Shown: in pieces, positions 5,191 through 5,970 of the stretch
How positions within the stretch are numbered: the first letter of the stretch is position 1
How the letters are laid out: every line of letters starts with the position of its first letter
Assembly: GCA_023392395.1 (NCBI GenBank)
Contig: JAEVZE010000124.1
Coordinates: 1-5,970 of the forward strand
From: Bacillota bacterium
GTDB taxonomy: Bacteria > Bacillota > Clostridia > Christensenellales > Aristaeellaceae
Reading direction: 5' to 3'
Length of the DNA: 5,970 nucleotides
The notes under the pieces: model-generated
Databases searched by the model: none
What the model was told of the DNA's origin: nothing
What the model saw: the letters and a program-made list of their open reading frames with translations, nothing else
Program-made: the position numbers and the translations under genes

Positions 5191-5934
5191 GTGGAAACCG
5201 CGATGCCGCCCGAAGCGCCTGCCGGGCTTGAAATGCCGGCGTTCCAGGAGGAGGCGTACCGCCTGCCGGAGGGCTTCGTCTACCTGGACGAGGCGGTGCC
5301 CGGCGTGTATTGGGACGCGAAGTACGCTTCTTCCGACAACTTTACCGGCGCCCCCGTGGACGGCTACGCGGGCAACCGCGTCGCGTTGTCCAAGGCGATG
5401 GCCAAGTCGCTTGCAAAGGCGAGGGACCTGGCGGCGGAAAAGGGCCTCCGCCTCCTCGTCTGGGACGCGGCAAGGCCCCAGCGGGCGGTGGACCGGTTTG
5501 TCGAATGGTCCGGCGAGCCGGAGGACGGCGCCACCCGGTCCGAACACTACCCCAACCTGAAAAAGACTCAATTGTTCCGGGAGGGCTACATTGCCAGGCG
5601 CTCGGGGCACACCCGGGGCGCGGCGGTGGATCTGACCCTCTTGGATGGGAGCGGCGAGCCGCTGGACATGGGCGGCGGATTCGACCTGATGGACGAAAGG
5701 TCCCACCACGGCGCGAAGGGGCAGACCAAGCTCCAGGAGCATAACCGCGAGACGCTGAAAAGCCTGATGGCAAAAGCGGGTCTAAAGTCCTACGAGGCCG
5801 AATGGTGGCATTATTCCCTCAAAGACGAACCCTTCCCCGCAGAATACTTCGACTTTGTGATTGGCGGCGAGGCGGCAAGGTACCCGCTGCCGATGCCGCC
5901 CGGGCCAGTCCGGACAGTGGACGAATCACAATAA
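5191..5934 (+). CDS. vanX: D-alanyl-D-alanine dipeptidase, VanX family (peptidase M15D)
   Basis: A zinc dipeptidase expected to split D-Ala-D-Ala into two D-alanines in the cytosol. In vancomycin-resistance clusters this removes the normal cell-wall precursor; solitary chromosomal homologues may instead recycle or scavenge wall dipeptide. The 247 residues from GTG show all the catalytic elements of VanX. Zinc ligands His140 and Asp147 lie in SGHTRGAAVDLTL and His207 in EWWHY, with the catalytic base Glu204 in the same motif, and Arg95 in WDAARPQR corresponds to the transition-state arginine. GFDLMDERSHHGAKG (163-177) matches the conserved central segment. No signal peptide or membrane segment is present. 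It is about 45 residues longer than enterococcal VanX, with extra N-terminal (first 20) and proline-rich C-terminal residues. No vanH, ligase or vanRS genes are seen; its only neighbour is the divergent pfkA operon. The symbol denotes family, not proven resistance function. Confidence 0.93.
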   Translation: METAMPPEAPAGLEMPAFQEEAYRLPEGFVYLDEAVPGVYWDAKYASSDNFTGAPVDGYAGNRVALSKAMAKSLAKARDLAAEKGLRLLVWDAARPQRAVDRFVEWSGEPEDGATRSEHYPNLKKTQLFREGYIARRSGHTRGAAVDLTLLDGSGEPLDMGGGFDLMDERSHHGAKGQTKLQEHNRETLKSLMAKAGLKSYEAEWWHYSLKDEPFPAEYFDFVIGGEAARYPLPMPPGPVRTVDESQ

Positions 5935-5942
5935 AGCGCGCT

Positions 5943-5963
5943 AAAAATCCGCAAGCGGCTTTT
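5943..5963 (+). terminator. Weak terminator-like hairpin after the dipeptidase gene
   Basis: AAAA-t-CCGC-AA-GCGG-c-TTTT is an imperfect hairpin 8 bases beyond the TAA stop, ending in a four-base T run. The GC stem is only four pairs with a very tight loop, so the call is tentative. It is preceded by the palindrome AGCGCGCT (5935-5942). Confidence 0.4.
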
Positions 5964-5970
5964 CAACGCG

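Noticed and set aside
5184..5231. A 15-codon ATG frame overlapping the dipeptidase start
   Set aside because: The ATG directly abuts the ribosome site and the frame has no leader-peptide features.
3266..5560. A 764-codon open frame on the plus strand
   Set aside because: It runs antisense through rlmD, pfkA and the small gene, all with intact family motifs. It is His/Ala/Arg-rich without domains, and the length is explained by high GC suppressing stops.
1..5970. CRISPR array, tRNA, rRNA, riboswitch or complete insertion sequence
   Set aside because: No regularly spaced repeats, cloverleaf-like segments, recognisable aptamer or transposase gene were found on reading both strands.

Overview
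The window looks chromosomal and most likely comes from an anaerobic, low-to-mid-ranking Gram-positive lineage (class Clostridia, a GC-rich branch). This is inferred from strong GGAGG-type ribosome binding sites, frequent GTG starts, a Firmicutes-style ATP-dependent phosphofructokinase, an RlmD/RlmCD-type rRNA methyltransferase with an iron-sulfur site, and a dCache-GGDEF signalling protein. The species cannot be named from sequence alone.

Layout, left to right. Positions 1-582 hold two small plus-strand genes: the C-terminal part of a probable winged-helix-like protein that enters from the left edge, and a 72-residue cysteine-rich, probably zinc-binding protein. Positions 583-999 have no convincing gene. 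They hold several inverted repeats, one of them terminator-like, and one copy of a 15-bp direct repeat. From 1000 to 5068 all genes are on the minus strand. Read in transcription order they are a 70-residue small protein (4856-5068), 6-phosphofructokinase pfkA (3779-4831), the 23S rRNA uracil-C5 methyltransferase rlmD (2483-3778, starting on the base after the pfkA stop), and a membrane-bound diguanylate cyclase (1000-2436). A short intergenic region (5069-5190) carries two back-to-back promoters with overlapping -10 boxes. One drives the minus-strand operon and the other drives a divergent VanX-type D-Ala-D-Ala dipeptidase gene (5191-5934), which is followed by a weak terminator-like hairpin at the right edge.

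How the genes fit together: small gene-pfkA-rlmD form a compact operon with a near-consensus promoter, linking a glycolytic enzyme to rRNA modification. The diguanylate cyclase follows 46 bases after rlmD with no visible terminator, so it may be read through. However, its base composition is clearly poorer in GC, and it lies between two exact copies of a 15-bp sequence. One of those copies is the last five codons of rlmD, including its stop. This suggests, without proving it, that the cyclase segment was inserted at the 3' end of rlmD.

The points most worth a second look are that 15-bp repeat pair, the Asp-to-Asn change at the guanine-contact position of the GGDEF domain together with loss of the inhibitory site, the symmetric divergent promoter, an extra segment of about 24 residues in PfkA, and the unidentified zinc-finger/winged-helix gene pair. 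No wholly new multi-gene system is evident in the window.
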